Source: Halomonas lysinitropha (lineage in GTDB: Bacteria; Pseudomonadota; Gammaproteobacteria; Pseudomonadales; Halomonadaceae). Taken from it: a stretch of 64,000 nucleotides of DNA. Made by a program: the position numbers and the translations under genes. Below, piece after piece: positions 36,357 to 44,252 of this stretch (the stretch's first letter is position 1; each line of letters starts with the position of its first letter). Location: contig NZ_CABVOU010000027.1 of NCBI RefSeq assembly GCF_902500215.1, positions 1 through 64,000 on the forward strand, read 5' to 3'. Below the pieces are notes generated by a model. The model did not search any database. It saw only the letters and a program-made list of their open reading frames with translations, and was not told the DNA's origin.

Positions 36357-36563
36357 TCACGGATTATCGCGGGGCTCCCCGCGGTCGCATTTGACGCACT
36401 CGAGGGCGAGGCCGAGTCGCGAATGCCGCCCGGCCTCGGTGGTCACCCAGGGACGCTCGGCCCAGGGCGGCTGATGGCGGACATGCTGGTTATGGCCGCA
36501 GGCGAGTTCCGCGACCCAATGGTCCTCCTCGTCGCGGTGATAGCCGATGATGGGCTGCTGCAT
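36357..36563 (-). CDS. DUF3565 domain protein
   Basis: 68 aa. The family's fixed pattern is clear: PIIGYHRDEEDHWVAELACGHNQHVRH near the start and LECVKCDRGE near the end. The cysteines and histidines suggest a bound metal ion, but no function is established. The gene starts 6 bp after a 40-codon ORF on the same strand and has only a weak ribosome binding site of its own, so translation is probably coupled. Confidence 0.85.
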   Translation of the reverse strand: MQQPIIGYHRDEEDHWVAELACGHNQHVRHQPPWAERPWVTTEAGRHSRLGLALECVKCDRGEPRDNP

Positions 36564-36569
36564 GGAAGG

Positions 36570-36692
36570 CTATCGCCGCGGGGGAGCCTTGTAATGGCCG
36601 GGTACCGTTACCCGCTCACCGTTGGGCAGATCGCGGACATGGGCCGGTACGAAGACCCGTGTGATCACGCTTCTGGCCTTGCGCTCTTTCAT
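36570..36692 (-). CDS. 40-residue protein upstream of DUF3565
   Basis: 40 aa: basic start MKERKARSVITRVFVPAHVR, then DLPNGERVTVPGHYKAPPRR. GGAGG sits 7 bases before the ATG, one of the strongest ribosome binding sites in this part of the window, and the gene abuts DUF3565. No family recognised. The ordered beta-like pattern (VITRVFVPA, ERVTVPGHY) and basic composition argue that it is translated. The gap 36693-36832 contains two hairpins and no gene. Confidence 0.6.
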   Translation of the reverse strand: MKERKARSVITRVFVPAHVRDLPNGERVTVPGHYKAPPRR

Positions 36693-36806
36693 GGGTAGGT
36701 CCTCCGTTTCATCCCGGGACGTCAATCCCACCGTAGCGTTCGCGTCTACCGGGAATCAATCCCGGCCCGTTGCCCCGTCCAGCATGTCGCTCTCGCCTTG
36801 TATTCC

Positions 36807-36825
36807 CCGGGGCCAGCGGCCCCGG
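36807..36825 (-). terminator. Hairpin after the hypothetical gene at 36833-37162
   Basis: CCGGGGCC and GGCCCCGG are exact complements around AGC, just past the stop of the minus-strand gene at 36833. No T-run follows, so it is a weak terminator candidate. A second stem CCGGGA/TCCCGG (36749-36765) lies further downstream. Confidence 0.4.
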
Positions 36826-36832
36826 AGATGGC

Positions 36833-37162
36833 TCAGTGGCGCCTCGGCCCGACAGCGGGACGCGCGCTGCCCCCGGGCAGCCGGGTAAAGCGCACCGGCG
36901 GGCTGTACTTCTCGCCGGCGGGAGCGCGCTCGGGGGCCGGTCGGACCCGCCAGCCCCGCGAGGTCGCCCACTCCTTGAGTTCCCGGTAGTCGAGCAGCGG
37001 ATAGTCCCGGGAGTAGGGGTTGGGAGCCGTTGACGGGAAGGCGAAGGCCACATGGGGGTAGCGGGCCAGGGCGTCTTCGCTGTCATGGGCGCTGAGCGCT
37101 CGGTCCAGGGCGGACTGCCACGCCCGGGATTCGCGACGTGCTTCGGTTTGGGTTGCTTGCAT
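36833..37162 (-). CDS. Hypothetical protein, 109 aa
   Basis: No signal peptide or membrane segment. The N-terminal half is charged and helical (ARRESRAWQSALDRALSAHD). The middle has ARYPHVAFAFP and YPLLDYRELKEWATSRGWR, with a basic proline-rich end. The ATG at 37162 follows GGAGGG at 7 bases and is preferred over in-frame starts farther upstream. No family recognised. It follows nrdB by 89 bp on the same strand. Confidence 0.65.
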   Translation of the reverse strand: MQATQTEARRESRAWQSALDRALSAHDSEDALARYPHVAFAFPSTAPNPYSRDYPLLDYRELKEWATSRGWRVRPAPERAPAGEKYSPPVRFTRLPGGSARPAVGPRRH

Positions 37163-37251
37163 CAGATTGCCCTCCGTTTTTTGTTCCTTTTGACGGGCCA
37201 TGAGAACGCCCCGCCTGGCATGGCCGGGCAGAGCATCATCAGGATATTGGT

Positions 37252-38493
37252 TCAATCCCAGCTCAGGGCGCCGCCCACCTGGTACTCGGTGACGCGAGTC
37301 TCGAAGAAGTTCTTCTCCTTGCGCAGGTCGATGATCTCGCTCATCCACGGGAAGGGGTTCTGCGCGCCGGGGAACTGCTCCTTCAGGCCGATCTGCGCCA
37401 GGCGGCGGTTGCAGATGAAGTGCAGGTACTCCTCCATGATCGCCGCGTTCATGCCCAGCACGCCGCGGGGCATGGTGTCCCGGGCATAGGCGATCTCCAG
37501 CTCGGTGCCCTCGAGGATCATCTGGGTGACTTCGTCCTGGAACTCGGCCGTCCAGAGGTGTGGGTTCTCGATCTTGATCTGGTTGATCATGTCCACGCCG
37601 AAGTTCAGGTGCATGGACTCGTCGCGCAGAATGTACTGGAACTGCTCGGCCACGCCGGTCATCTTGTTGCGCCGGCCCATGGAGAGGATCTGGCTGAAGC
37701 CGCAGTAGAAGAAGATGCCCTCGGTGACGCAGTAGAAGGCGATCAGGTTACGCAGGAGCTCCTGGTCGGTTTCCGGGGTGCCGGTGTTGAAGTCCGGACG
37801 CGCCAGCGACTGGGTATGCTTGAGGCTCCAGGCGGACTTGGCGGCCACCGAGGGGACCTCGCGGTACATGTTGAAGACCTCGCCCTCGTCCATGCCCAGC
37901 GACTCCACGCAGTACTGGTAGGCGTGGGTGTGGATCGCCTCCTCGAAGGCCTGGCGCAGCAGGTACTGGCGGCACTCGGGGTTGGTGATCAGCCGGTAGA
38001 GCGCCAGCACCAGGTTGTTGGCCACCAGCGAGTCCGCCGTGGAGAAGTAGCCCAGGCTGCGCTCGACGATGCGCCGCTCGTCTGCGGTAAGGCCCTCGGC
38101 GCTCTTCCACAGCGCGATGTCGGCGTTCATGTTCACTTCCTGGGGCATCCAGTGGTTGGCGCTGCCGTCCAGGTACTTCTGCCAGGCCCACTCGTACTTG
38201 AAGGGCACCAGCTGGTTGAGGTCGGCGCGGGCATTGATCATCTGCTTGTCGTCGACCTCGATGCGCGCCGCGCCCATCTCCAGCTCCTCGAGACCGGCGG
38301 CCACATCGAGCTCCTCCAGTGATGCTCTGGCGCGCGCCAGGCGATCCTCCTCGATGGCCCGATAGCTGCCGCGGCGCTCGGCGACGGTCGCGGAGTCGAC
38401 CTGGGGCTCGGCCGCTGGCTGCGGAGCGGGCGCCGGCTTGGGTTGCTCGGCGACGGTGGTCTCGTCTTCGTGGAACTCGTCCCAGTTCAGCAT
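37252..38493 (-). CDS. nrdB: Class Ia ribonucleotide reductase beta subunit
   Basis: 413 aa. Holds the di-iron tyrosyl radical used by the alpha subunit to reduce ribonucleotides. An N-terminal proline/alanine-rich extension (about 12-60) precedes the ferritin-like core, with [17 protein letters not shown] and [17 protein letters not shown] carrying iron ligands. The start [10 protein letters not shown] at 38493 has a GGAGA site; the longer frame to 38553 lacks one. It is separated from nrdA by 163 bp holding repetitive DNA rather than directly coupled. Confidence 0.93.
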   Translation of the reverse strand: MLNWDEFHEDETTVAEQPKPAPAPQPAAEPQVDSATVAERRGSYRAIEEDRLARARASLEELDVAAGLEELEMGAARIEVDDKQMINARADLNQLVPFKYEWAWQKYLDGSANHWMPQEVNMNADIALWKSAEGLTADERRIVERSLGYFSTADSLVANNLVLALYRLITNPECRQYLLRQAFEEAIHTHAYQYCVESLGMDEGEVFNMYREVPSVAAKSAWSLKHTQSLARPDFNTGTPETDQELLRNLIAFYCVTEGIFFYCGFSQILSMGRRNKMTGVAEQFQYILRDESMHLNFGVDMINQIKIENPHLWTAEFQDEVTQMILEGTELEIAYARDTMPRGVLGMNAAIMEEYLHFICNRRLAQIGLKEQFPGAQNPFPWMSEIIDLRKEKNFFETRVTEYQVGGALSWD

Positions 38494-38525
38494 GTTTTCT
38501 CTCCAGGTATCGATCCGGATGAATC

Positions 38526-38590
38526 GTAGGAGCCCACTCAAGGCTGGAGGCACCTGCCGGTGCCGATCGCGCAGTGAACTGCGCTCCTAC
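38526..38590. repeat. REP-like palindromic element between nrdA and nrdB
   Basis: Outer arms GTAGGAGC (38526-38533) and GCTCCTAC (38583-38590) enclose two inner perfect hairpins, GGCACC/GGTGCC (38549-38564) and GCGCAGT/ACTGCGC (38569-38584). This clover-like layout with a GTAGGAGC terminus is characteristic of REP/BIME-type intergenic elements of Pseudomonas and Halomonas relatives. Confidence 0.75.
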
Positions 38591-38630
38591 ACGGTGTCGT
38601 CAACAGGCTGGAAGCAACGGGGTTACTTCT

Positions 38631-38658
38631 AGCTTACGGCTTATAGCTTCCAGCTCTT
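38631..38658. repeat. Degenerate 7-bp tandem repeat at the nrdA end
   Basis: Four consecutive heptamers share the AGCT/GGCT core: AGCTTAC, GGCTTAT, AGCTTCC and AGCTCTT. The last unit overlaps the nrdA stop codon. On the minus strand the units read as repeats of the type AAGCnnn. It adjoins the REP-like element. Confidence 0.55.
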
Positions 38659-41557
38659 ACTGGCAGGCCTCGCAGCCCAGCTCGTCGATCTCGCCGGCAC
38701 TCGGTGCGCGCTGGCCGCCCTTGCCCTGCAGGAAGTCCTCGACGCCGCGCGGCTCCCGACGGGGTGGCTCGGCGGCCGGTCCAGGGCTTGTCGAGGCAGT
38801 TGGTGTGCCATTGCTCACGGCATTGAGGGTGCCGCGGTCGACGGTGGACTTCTCCACCGAGGTGGCGCCCAGGGCGCGCAGGTAGTAGGTGGTCTTGAGG
38901 CCGCGGAACCAGGCCATGCGGTAGGTCACGTCGAGCTTCTTGCCGGAGACCCCCTTGATGTAGAGGTTCAGCGACTGGGCCTGGTCGATCCATTTCTGGC
39001 GGCGTGCGGCGGCCTCCACCAGCCACTTGGGCTCCACCTCGAAGGCGGTGGCGTACTTGGCCTTGAGGTCGTCCGGTATGCGATCGATGGGCTGGGCCGA
39101 GCCGTCGTAGTACTTGAGGTCGTTGATCATCACCTCGTCCCAGAGCCCGCGGGCCTTGAGGTCGTTGACCATGGGTGCGTTGACCACCGTGAACTCGCCC
39201 GAGAGGTTCGATTTCACGTAGAGGTTCTGATAGGTCGGCTCGATGGACTGGGTCACGCCACAGATGTTAGAGATGGTGGCGGTCGGGGCAATCGCCATCA
39301 CGTTGGAGTTGCGCATGCCCTGGCCGGCGATCTTGTCGCGCAGTCGGTCCCAGTCCTGGGTGGCGCTCTCGTCGAGCTCGATGTATTTCTCGCCGCGCTC
39401 GGTCTTGAGCTTCTGGATGGAGTCGATGGGCAGGATACCCTGGCTCCACAGTGAGCCCTCGAAACTCCGGTAGGGGCCACGCTCAGCGGCCAGGTCAGAG
39501 GAGGCCTCGATGGCGTGGTAGCTGACCAGCTCCATGGAGCGGTCGGCGAACTCGACGGCCGCGTCACTGGCGTAGGCGATGTCCCGGGCGTAGAGCGCGT
39601 CCTGAAAGCCCATGATACCGAGTCCCACCGGGCGGTGCTTGGCGTTGGAGTGGCTCGCCTGGGGCACCGCGTAATAGTTGATGTCGATGACGTTGTCGAG
39701 CATGCGCACGGCGGTATGCACGGTCTTCCGCAGCTTCTCGCCATCGAGTCTGCCGTCGACCACGTGCTGGGCCAGGTTGACCGAGCCCAGGTTGCATACC
39801 GCGATCTCGTCGGCCGAGGTGTTGAGGGTGATCTCGGTACAGAGGTTGGAGGAGTGCACCACGCCGGCATGCTGCTGGGGGCTGCGCAGGTTGCACGGGT
39901 CCTTGAAGGTGATCCAGGGGTGGCCGGTCTCGAACAGCATCGAGAGCATCCTGCGCCACATGTCCTTGGCGCGGACCCGCTTGTAGAGCTTGAGCTCTCC
40001 CGTGCGGGTCATTGCCTCGTACTCCTCGTAGCGCTGCTCGAAGGCCGCGCCGTAGAGGTCGTGGAGGTCCGGGCAGGTGGCGGGGGAGAAGAGCGTCCAC
40101 TCGCCGCCATCGAAGACCCGCTTCATGAACAGGTCGGGCACCCAGTTGGCGGTGTTCATGTCGTGGGTACGCCGGCGGTCGTCGCCGGTGTTCTTGCGCA
40201 GCTCCAGGAACTCCTCGATGTCCAGGTGCCAGGTCTCGAGATAGGCGCAGACCGCTCCCTTGCGCTTGCCGCCCTGGTTGACCGCCACGGCGGTATCGTT
40301 GACCACCTTGAGGAAGGGGACGACGCCCTGGGACTTGCCGTTGGTGCCCTTGATCCAGGAGCCGAGTGCGCGGACGGGGGTCCAGTCGTTGCCCAGGCCG
40401 CCGGCCCACTTGGAGAGCAGGGCGTTGTCGCGGATGGCGCTGTAGATGCCGTCGAGTTCGTCGGGCACGGTGGTCAGGTAGCAGCTGGAGAGCTGGCTGC
40501 GCACGGTGCCGGCGTTGAACAGGGTCGGCGTGGAGGCCATGTAGTCGAAGCTCGAGAGCAGCTCGTAGAACTCGATGGCCCGCGCCTCGCGGTCGTCCTC
40601 GCCCAGCGCCAGGCCCATGGCGACCCGCATGAACATCACCTGGGGCAGCTCGTAGCGCACCTCGTCGCGATGGATGAAGTAGCGGTCGTAGAGGGTCTGG
40701 AGCCCCAGGTAGGTGAAGGCGTTGTCGCGATGGTGGTCCAGCGCCTCACCCAGACGGTCGAGGTCGAACTCGGCAAGCCGAGGGTCGAGCTGTTCGAACG
40801 CGATGCCCTTGGCGATATAGGCCTTGAAGGCCGGCGCGTAGAGATCGGCCATCTCCCGGTAGGTGGCCTCGTCGACGATGCCCAGGAAGGAGAGCGCCTC
40901 GCGGCGCAGGTTGTCCTGCAGCAGCCGGGCGGTGACGTAGGTGTAGTCGGGATCCTTCTCCACCAGGGTGCGGGCGGTCATCATCAGCGCCTGGGAGACG
41001 CCGTCCACGGTGACCCCGTCGTAGAGGTTCTTCAGCGAGTCGTCGACGATCTTCTGGGCATCGACGTTGGCCAGCCCCTCGCAGGCATCCGACACCAGGG
41101 TCTCGATGCGGCCCAGGTCCAGCGGACGCGTGCTGCCGTCGGCAAGGGTCACGTTGAGGCTGGGATGCGGCTTGACGATGTCACCGCCGGCCGCGGCGCG
41201 CGCCCGGGCGTGCGCCTCGCGGTAGAGCACGTAGGCCCGGGCGACCCGCTGCTCGCCGGCGCGCATCAGTGCCAGCTCGACCTGGTCCTGGATGTCCTCG
41301 ATGTGCAGGGTGCCGCCGTCGGGCATGCGGCGCAGGAAGGCCTGCTCGATGCTCTCGGTGGACTGGCGGACGAAGTCGCGTACCCGCGATGACGTGGCGG
41401 CGTTGTCACCCTCCACGCCGATGAAGGCCTTGCTCATGGCGACGGCGATCTTGTCGGCATCGAAGGCCACGACATCGCCGTTGCGCTTGATGACGCGCAG
41501 GGCCTTGGGTGCGGTGACGGTAACGGACGGCTCGTCCGGTGTGGCAATGGTATCCAT
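38657..41557 (-). CDS. nrdA: Class Ia ribonucleotide reductase alpha subunit
   Basis: 966 aa. Catalytic subunit converting NDPs to dNDPs. An N-terminal ATP-cone (about 15-110: LRVIKRNGDVVAFDADKI) gives allosteric overall activity control. The barrel holds STPTLFNAGTVRSQLSSCYL with the active-site cysteine, NLCTEITLNTSADEIAVCNLGSVNLA, and VMAIAPTATISNICGVTQSIEPTY. The C-terminal CEACQ is the redox-active pair that is re-reduced by thioredoxin or glutaredoxin. Start at MDTIATPDEP. Confidence 0.94.
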   Translation of the reverse strand: MDTIATPDEPSVTVTAPKALRVIKRNGDVVAFDADKIAVAMSKAFIGVEGDNAATSSRVRDFVRQSTESIEQAFLRRMPDGGTLHIEDIQDQVELALMRAGEQRVARAYVLYREAHARARAAAGGDIVKPHPSLNVTLADGSTRPLDLGRIETLVSDACEGLANVDAQKIVDDSLKNLYDGVTVDGVSQALMMTARTLVEKDPDYTYVTARLLQDNLRREALSFLGIVDEATYREMADLYAPAFKAYIAKGIAFEQLDPRLAEFDLDRLGEALDHHRDNAFTYLGLQTLYDRYFIHRDEVRYELPQVMFMRVAMGLALGEDDREARAIEFYELLSSFDYMASTPTLFNAGTVRSQLSSCYLTTVPDELDGIYSAIRDNALLSKWAGGLGNDWTPVRALGSWIKGTNGKSQGVVPFLKVVNDTAVAVNQGGKRKGAVCAYLETWHLDIEEFLELRKNTGDDRRRTHDMNTANWVPDLFMKRVFDGGEWTLFSPATCPDLHDLYGAAFEQRYEEYEAMTRTGELKLYKRVRAKDMWRRMLSMLFETGHPWITFKDPCNLRSPQQHAGVVHSSNLCTEITLNTSADEIAVCNLGSVNLAQHVVDGRLDGEKLRKTVHTAVRMLDNVIDINYYAVPQASHSNAKHRPVGLGIMGFQDALYARDIAYASDAAVEFADRSMELVSYHAIEASSDLAAERGPYRSFEGSLWSQGILPIDSIQKLKTERGEKYIELDESATQDWDRLRDKIAGQGMRNSNVMAIAPTATISNICGVTQSIEPTYQNLYVKSNLSGEFTVVNAPMVNDLKARGLWDEVMINDLKYYDGSAQPIDRIPDDLKAKYATAFEVEPKWLVEAAARRQKWIDQAQSLNLYIKGVSGKKLDVTYRMAWFRGLKTTYYLRALGATSVEKSTVDRGTLNAVSNGTPTASTSPGPAAEPPRREPRGVEDFLQGKGGQRAPSAGEIDELGCEACQ

Positions 41558-41643
41558 GGCGCCGGGGGTCCCTGACTGGTGAGTCGAATGGTCGAAGGCC
41601 GCCTCGCGGGCGACGGTTGACAGGCATGGTACCGGTTGTTAAG

Positions 41644-41688
41644 GCACATGATGTAGTGTTCCTGTCGGGTCGAGATACAAGATAGTGT
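41644..41688. promoter_or_regulatory. Two candidate NrdR boxes upstream of nrdA
   Basis: Compared with the NrdR consensus ACACWATATATWGTGT, 41644-41659 matches 12 of 16 positions (GCACATGATGTAGTGT) and 41673-41688 matches 11 of 16 (AGATACAAGATAGTGT). The pair, 29 bp centre to centre, lies 87-131 bp before the nrdA start. NrdR represses nrd genes with ATP/dATP. Confidence 0.5.
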
Positions 41689-41706
41689 GCATTTCGGCCC
41701 CCATCA

Positions 41707-41726
41707 AGTGGATAACCTGTGGATCG
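41707..41726. promoter_or_regulatory. Two candidate DnaA boxes upstream of nrdA
   Basis: AGTGGATAA (41707-41715, 8 of 9 to TGTGGATAA) and TGTGGATCG (41718-41726, 7 of 9) are in the same orientation, 11 bp apart start to start, i.e. about one helical turn. DnaA boxes in the nrdA promoter are known in E. coli, where they tie dNTP supply to replication. Confidence 0.45.
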
Positions 41727-41859
41727 GCTGTGGCCATCCGGGGGGCAGAATGGAGTCCCTTGCCAGGCCCCGTCGTTGGGCCCCGGAGACATCGCCTATC
41801 GCCATGTCGAGACGGGAAGGCGGAATGGCGGATTTCGGGTATCCTTTAGCCATTGGCGT

Positions 41860-41881
41860 GGGCTCCCGACAGCGGGAGCCC
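41860..41881 (+). promoter_or_regulatory. Hairpin in the leader of the response-regulator gene
   Basis: GGGCTCCCG (41860-41868) and CGGGAGCCC (41873-41881) form a perfect 9-bp stem with an ACAG loop, ending 37 bp before the chosen start. It has no T-run. It may be a leader structure affecting translation or RNA stability. Confidence 0.4.
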
Positions 41882-41918
41882 CGCGACCGCTCACCTGCCC
41901 GCCAGGATGGAACAGAGG

Positions 41919-42632
41919 ATGGACGACAGCTTGCAAGCCCAGGAACAGGATCATGTGCTGATCATCGAGGATGACGAGCGGCTGGCCGGCCTGACCCGCG
42001 ACTACCTGGAGGCCAACGGCTTCCGGGTCACGGTGGAAGCCGACGGCGCCCGCGGTGTCGAGCGGATTCTCTCCCTGCAGCCGGACCTGGTGATCCTCGA
42101 CCTGATGCTGCCTGGCGAGGATGGCCTGTCGATCTGCCGCCGGGTGCGCAGCGAGTATCCCGGCCCGATCATGATGCTCACCGCTCGCACCGATGACATG
42201 GACCAGGTGCTGGGCCTGGAAATGGGCGCCGATGACTATGTGCCCAAGCCGGTGCAGCCGCGGGTGCTGCTGGCGCGCATGCGCGCCCTGCTGCGGCGCG
42301 CCGAGCCGGCCGAGGCCGGCGGGGAGACGCGCCTGACCTTCGCCGACCTGGTGATCGACAACGCTACCCGGGAGGCCTGGCTGGACGGCAAACGCATCGA
42401 TCTCACCAGTGCCGAGTTCGACCTGCTCTGGCTGCTGGCCAGCAATGCCGGCCGGGTACTGACCCGCGAGGAGATCTTCGACCGCCTGCGTGGCATCAAG
42501 TACGACGGTCAGGATCGCTCCATCGACGTGCGTGTCTCGCGCATTCGTCCCAAGATCGGTGACGATCCCAACCAGCCGCACCGCATCAAGACGGTACGCA
42601 GCAAGGGCTACCTCTTCGTCAGGGATGGCTGA
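41919..42632 (+). CDS. OmpR-family response regulator (RstA-like)
   Basis: 237 aa. The receiver domain (about 10-125) has the acidic pocket D18 and D19, phospho-acceptor D61 (VILDLMLPGEDG), T89 in LTAR and K110 in YVPKPV. The winged-helix output domain (about 140-235) has IDLTSAEFDLLWLLASNAGRVLTREEIF and KTVRSKGYLFV. The sequence ERLAGLTRDYLEANGF is like RstA. ATG 41907 is an alternative start. The sensor kinase gene starts 4 bp after its stop. Confidence 0.9.
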   Translation: MDDSLQAQEQDHVLIIEDDERLAGLTRDYLEANGFRVTVEADGARGVERILSLQPDLVILDLMLPGEDGLSICRRVRSEYPGPIMMLTARTDDMDQVLGLEMGADDYVPKPVQPRVLLARMRALLRRAEPAEAGGETRLTFADLVIDNATREAWLDGKRIDLTSAEFDLLWLLASNAGRVLTREEIFDRLRGIKYDGQDRSIDVRVSRIRPKIGDDPNQPHRIKTVRSKGYLFVRDG

Positions 42633-42635
42633 GCC

Positions 42636-44252
42636 ATGCGTCGGACCCTGGCCGACAGCACCTTCCTGCGCGTCTATGTCCTGCTGGCGCTGGCGCTGTT
42701 GTTGACCCTTGGCCTGGCGCTGCTGGGGCTGGCCATGGTCGATCAGGTGCGTCGCGAGCACTATCGCGAGCAGCTGGTCGAGACCCCCATGCGGGTGCTG
42801 ACCGCCTGGGTCGATTCACTGCCCGAGCCAAGGCGGGAGGTGTGGCTGGCGAGCCGCGCCGAGCAGCTCGACATGTCCCTGCGGCTGATGTCGGTCGATG
42901 CCCTCTCCCTGAACTACTTTGCTCGATCGCGCCTTGCTCGTGGTCGCGTGCTGGTCATGCCCCGGGGCGAGCATGGCTGGCGCCTGCGACGCCTGCTGTC
43001 CGGGGGCGAGCAGCTGCTGGAGGTCGACGTGGCGAGCCTCAGCGAGCAGCAACTGCGCGGGCTCACCGAGCTGCTTGCCGAATGGCTCGCCCAGGTGCCG
43101 GGCGACGCGCGCCAGGCCCAGCTGGAGCGTGTCGCCGGTGATGTCATCCCCCTGAGGCTGAGCGATAGCCCGCCCGAGGGGCTGGATAGCCGCCAGTTGA
43201 CTCGCCTGACCGAGGGGGAGGTGGTGATCCGGCTGCTGCCCGGGCGCTGGTCCATGGCCATGTACCGCCTGTTACCCGGCAGCGACCCGCAGACGCGTTG
43301 GCTGGCCATCGGGCCGGTGAAAGCCTTCGAGCCGCTGCCGGTCTCGCTGCAATTGTTGCTCCTGGTGCTGCTGCTCGGCGTGCTGGCAGCGATCATCTAC
43401 CTGATCGTGCGCGGGGTGGAGGCCCGCATGGCGCGGCTGGAGCTGGCGGCGACCCGCATCGCCGGCGGACGCCTTGACACTCGCGTCAAGGTCGAGAGCG
43501 GCGACTTCCTGGGACGCCTGGGGATGGCCTTCAACGGCATGGCCGCCCAGGTGCAGTCGCTGCTGCGGGCGCAGCAGGACATGATCCGCGCCGTCTCCCA
43601 CGAGCTGCGCACCCCGGTGGCGCGCATCCGCTTCGCGGTGCAGATGGTCGAGGACATGACCGATGACCCGGCGATCCGGCGGCAGCTGGAGGGGGTCGAT
43701 GGTGACATCACCGAGCTTGACGAGCTGATCGACGAGATCCTCACCTATGCCCGACTGGGCAGCGAGACGGCCAATGGCGCCGAGCTCGAGACCTCGCTGG
43801 TCGACTGCCGCGCCATGGCCGAGCGGGTCATCGAGTCGCTTCAGCCGCTGCATCGCGACATCCGCATCGAACTGGACGAGGGACCGGAGGTGGAGGTCCA
43901 GGCGGAGCCCCGCTACCTGCAGCGAGCGCTGCAGAACCTGGTGGCCAATGCCTGTCGCCATGCCCGTGGCCGGGTCATTATCCACCTGCAGAGCGAACCC
44001 CGGCTGGTGCGCCTGGACGTGGAGGACGATGGTCCCGGCATTCCCGCGGCGGCGCGCAGTGAGGTCTTCAAGCCCTTCGCCCGCCTGGATGACAGCCGCA
44101 CGCGTCGCTCCGGCGGCTACGGGCTGGGGCTTTCCATCGTGCAGAAGGTCATGGCCTGGCACGGCGGCAGCGTGATGGTGGATGCCAGCGCCACACTGGG
44201 CGGGGCGCGCTTCACCCTGTTGTTGCCGCGGCGCCACGCTACACTGGCCTGA
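42636..44252 (+). CDS. Sensor histidine kinase (RstB-like)
   Basis: 538 aa inner-membrane kinase. TM1 is at about 12-34, a periplasmic sensor covers about 35-235 and TM2 is at about 238-258. A HAMP domain follows (MARLELAATRIAGGRLDTRV). The phospho-acceptor is H322 in AVSHELRTPVARIRF. The ATPase domain has N-box NLVANACRHA, VEDDGPGIP and GYGLGLSIVQKV. The periplasmic domain is longer than in E. coli RstB, so the signal may differ. Its 3' end overlaps the convergent metR gene by 14 bp. Confidence 0.9.
   Translation: MRRTLADSTFLRVYVLLALALLLTLGLALLGLAMVDQVRREHYREQLVETPMRVLTAWVDSLPEPRREVWLASRAEQLDMSLRLMSVDALSLNYFARSRLARGRVLVMPRGEHGWRLRRLLSGGEQLLEVDVASLSEQQLRGLTELLAEWLAQVPGDARQAQLERVAGDVIPLRLSDSPPEGLDSRQLTRLTEGEVVIRLLPGRWSMAMYRLLPGSDPQTRWLAIGPVKAFEPLPVSLQLLLLVLLLGVLAAIIYLIVRGVEARMARLELAATRIAGGRLDTRVKVESGDFLGRLGMAFNGMAAQVQSLLRAQQDMIRAVSHELRTPVARIRFAVQMVEDMTDDPAIRRQLEGVDGDITELDELIDEILTYARLGSETANGAELETSLVDCRAMAERVIESLQPLHRDIRIELDEGPEVEVQAEPRYLQRALQNLVANACRHARGRVIIHLQSEPRLVRLDVEDDGPGIPAAARSEVFKPFARLDDSRTRRSGGYGLGLSIVQKVMAWHGGSVMVDASATLGGARFTLLLPRRHATLA

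Larger units (their letters stand above)
41558..41918. other. Divergent region between nrdA and the response-regulator gene
   Basis: 361 bp with no credible gene. It holds the candidate NrdR and DnaA sites listed next, toward nrdA, and a strong hairpin near the regulator gene. Promoter hexamers were not assigned with confidence. Confidence 0.5.

Noticed and set aside
39515..41392. Long plus-strand ORF (625 codons) opposite nrdA
   Set aside because: It is fully antisense to a confidently identified gene, lacks domain motifs, and its length reflects high GC with few stop codons in the complementary frame.
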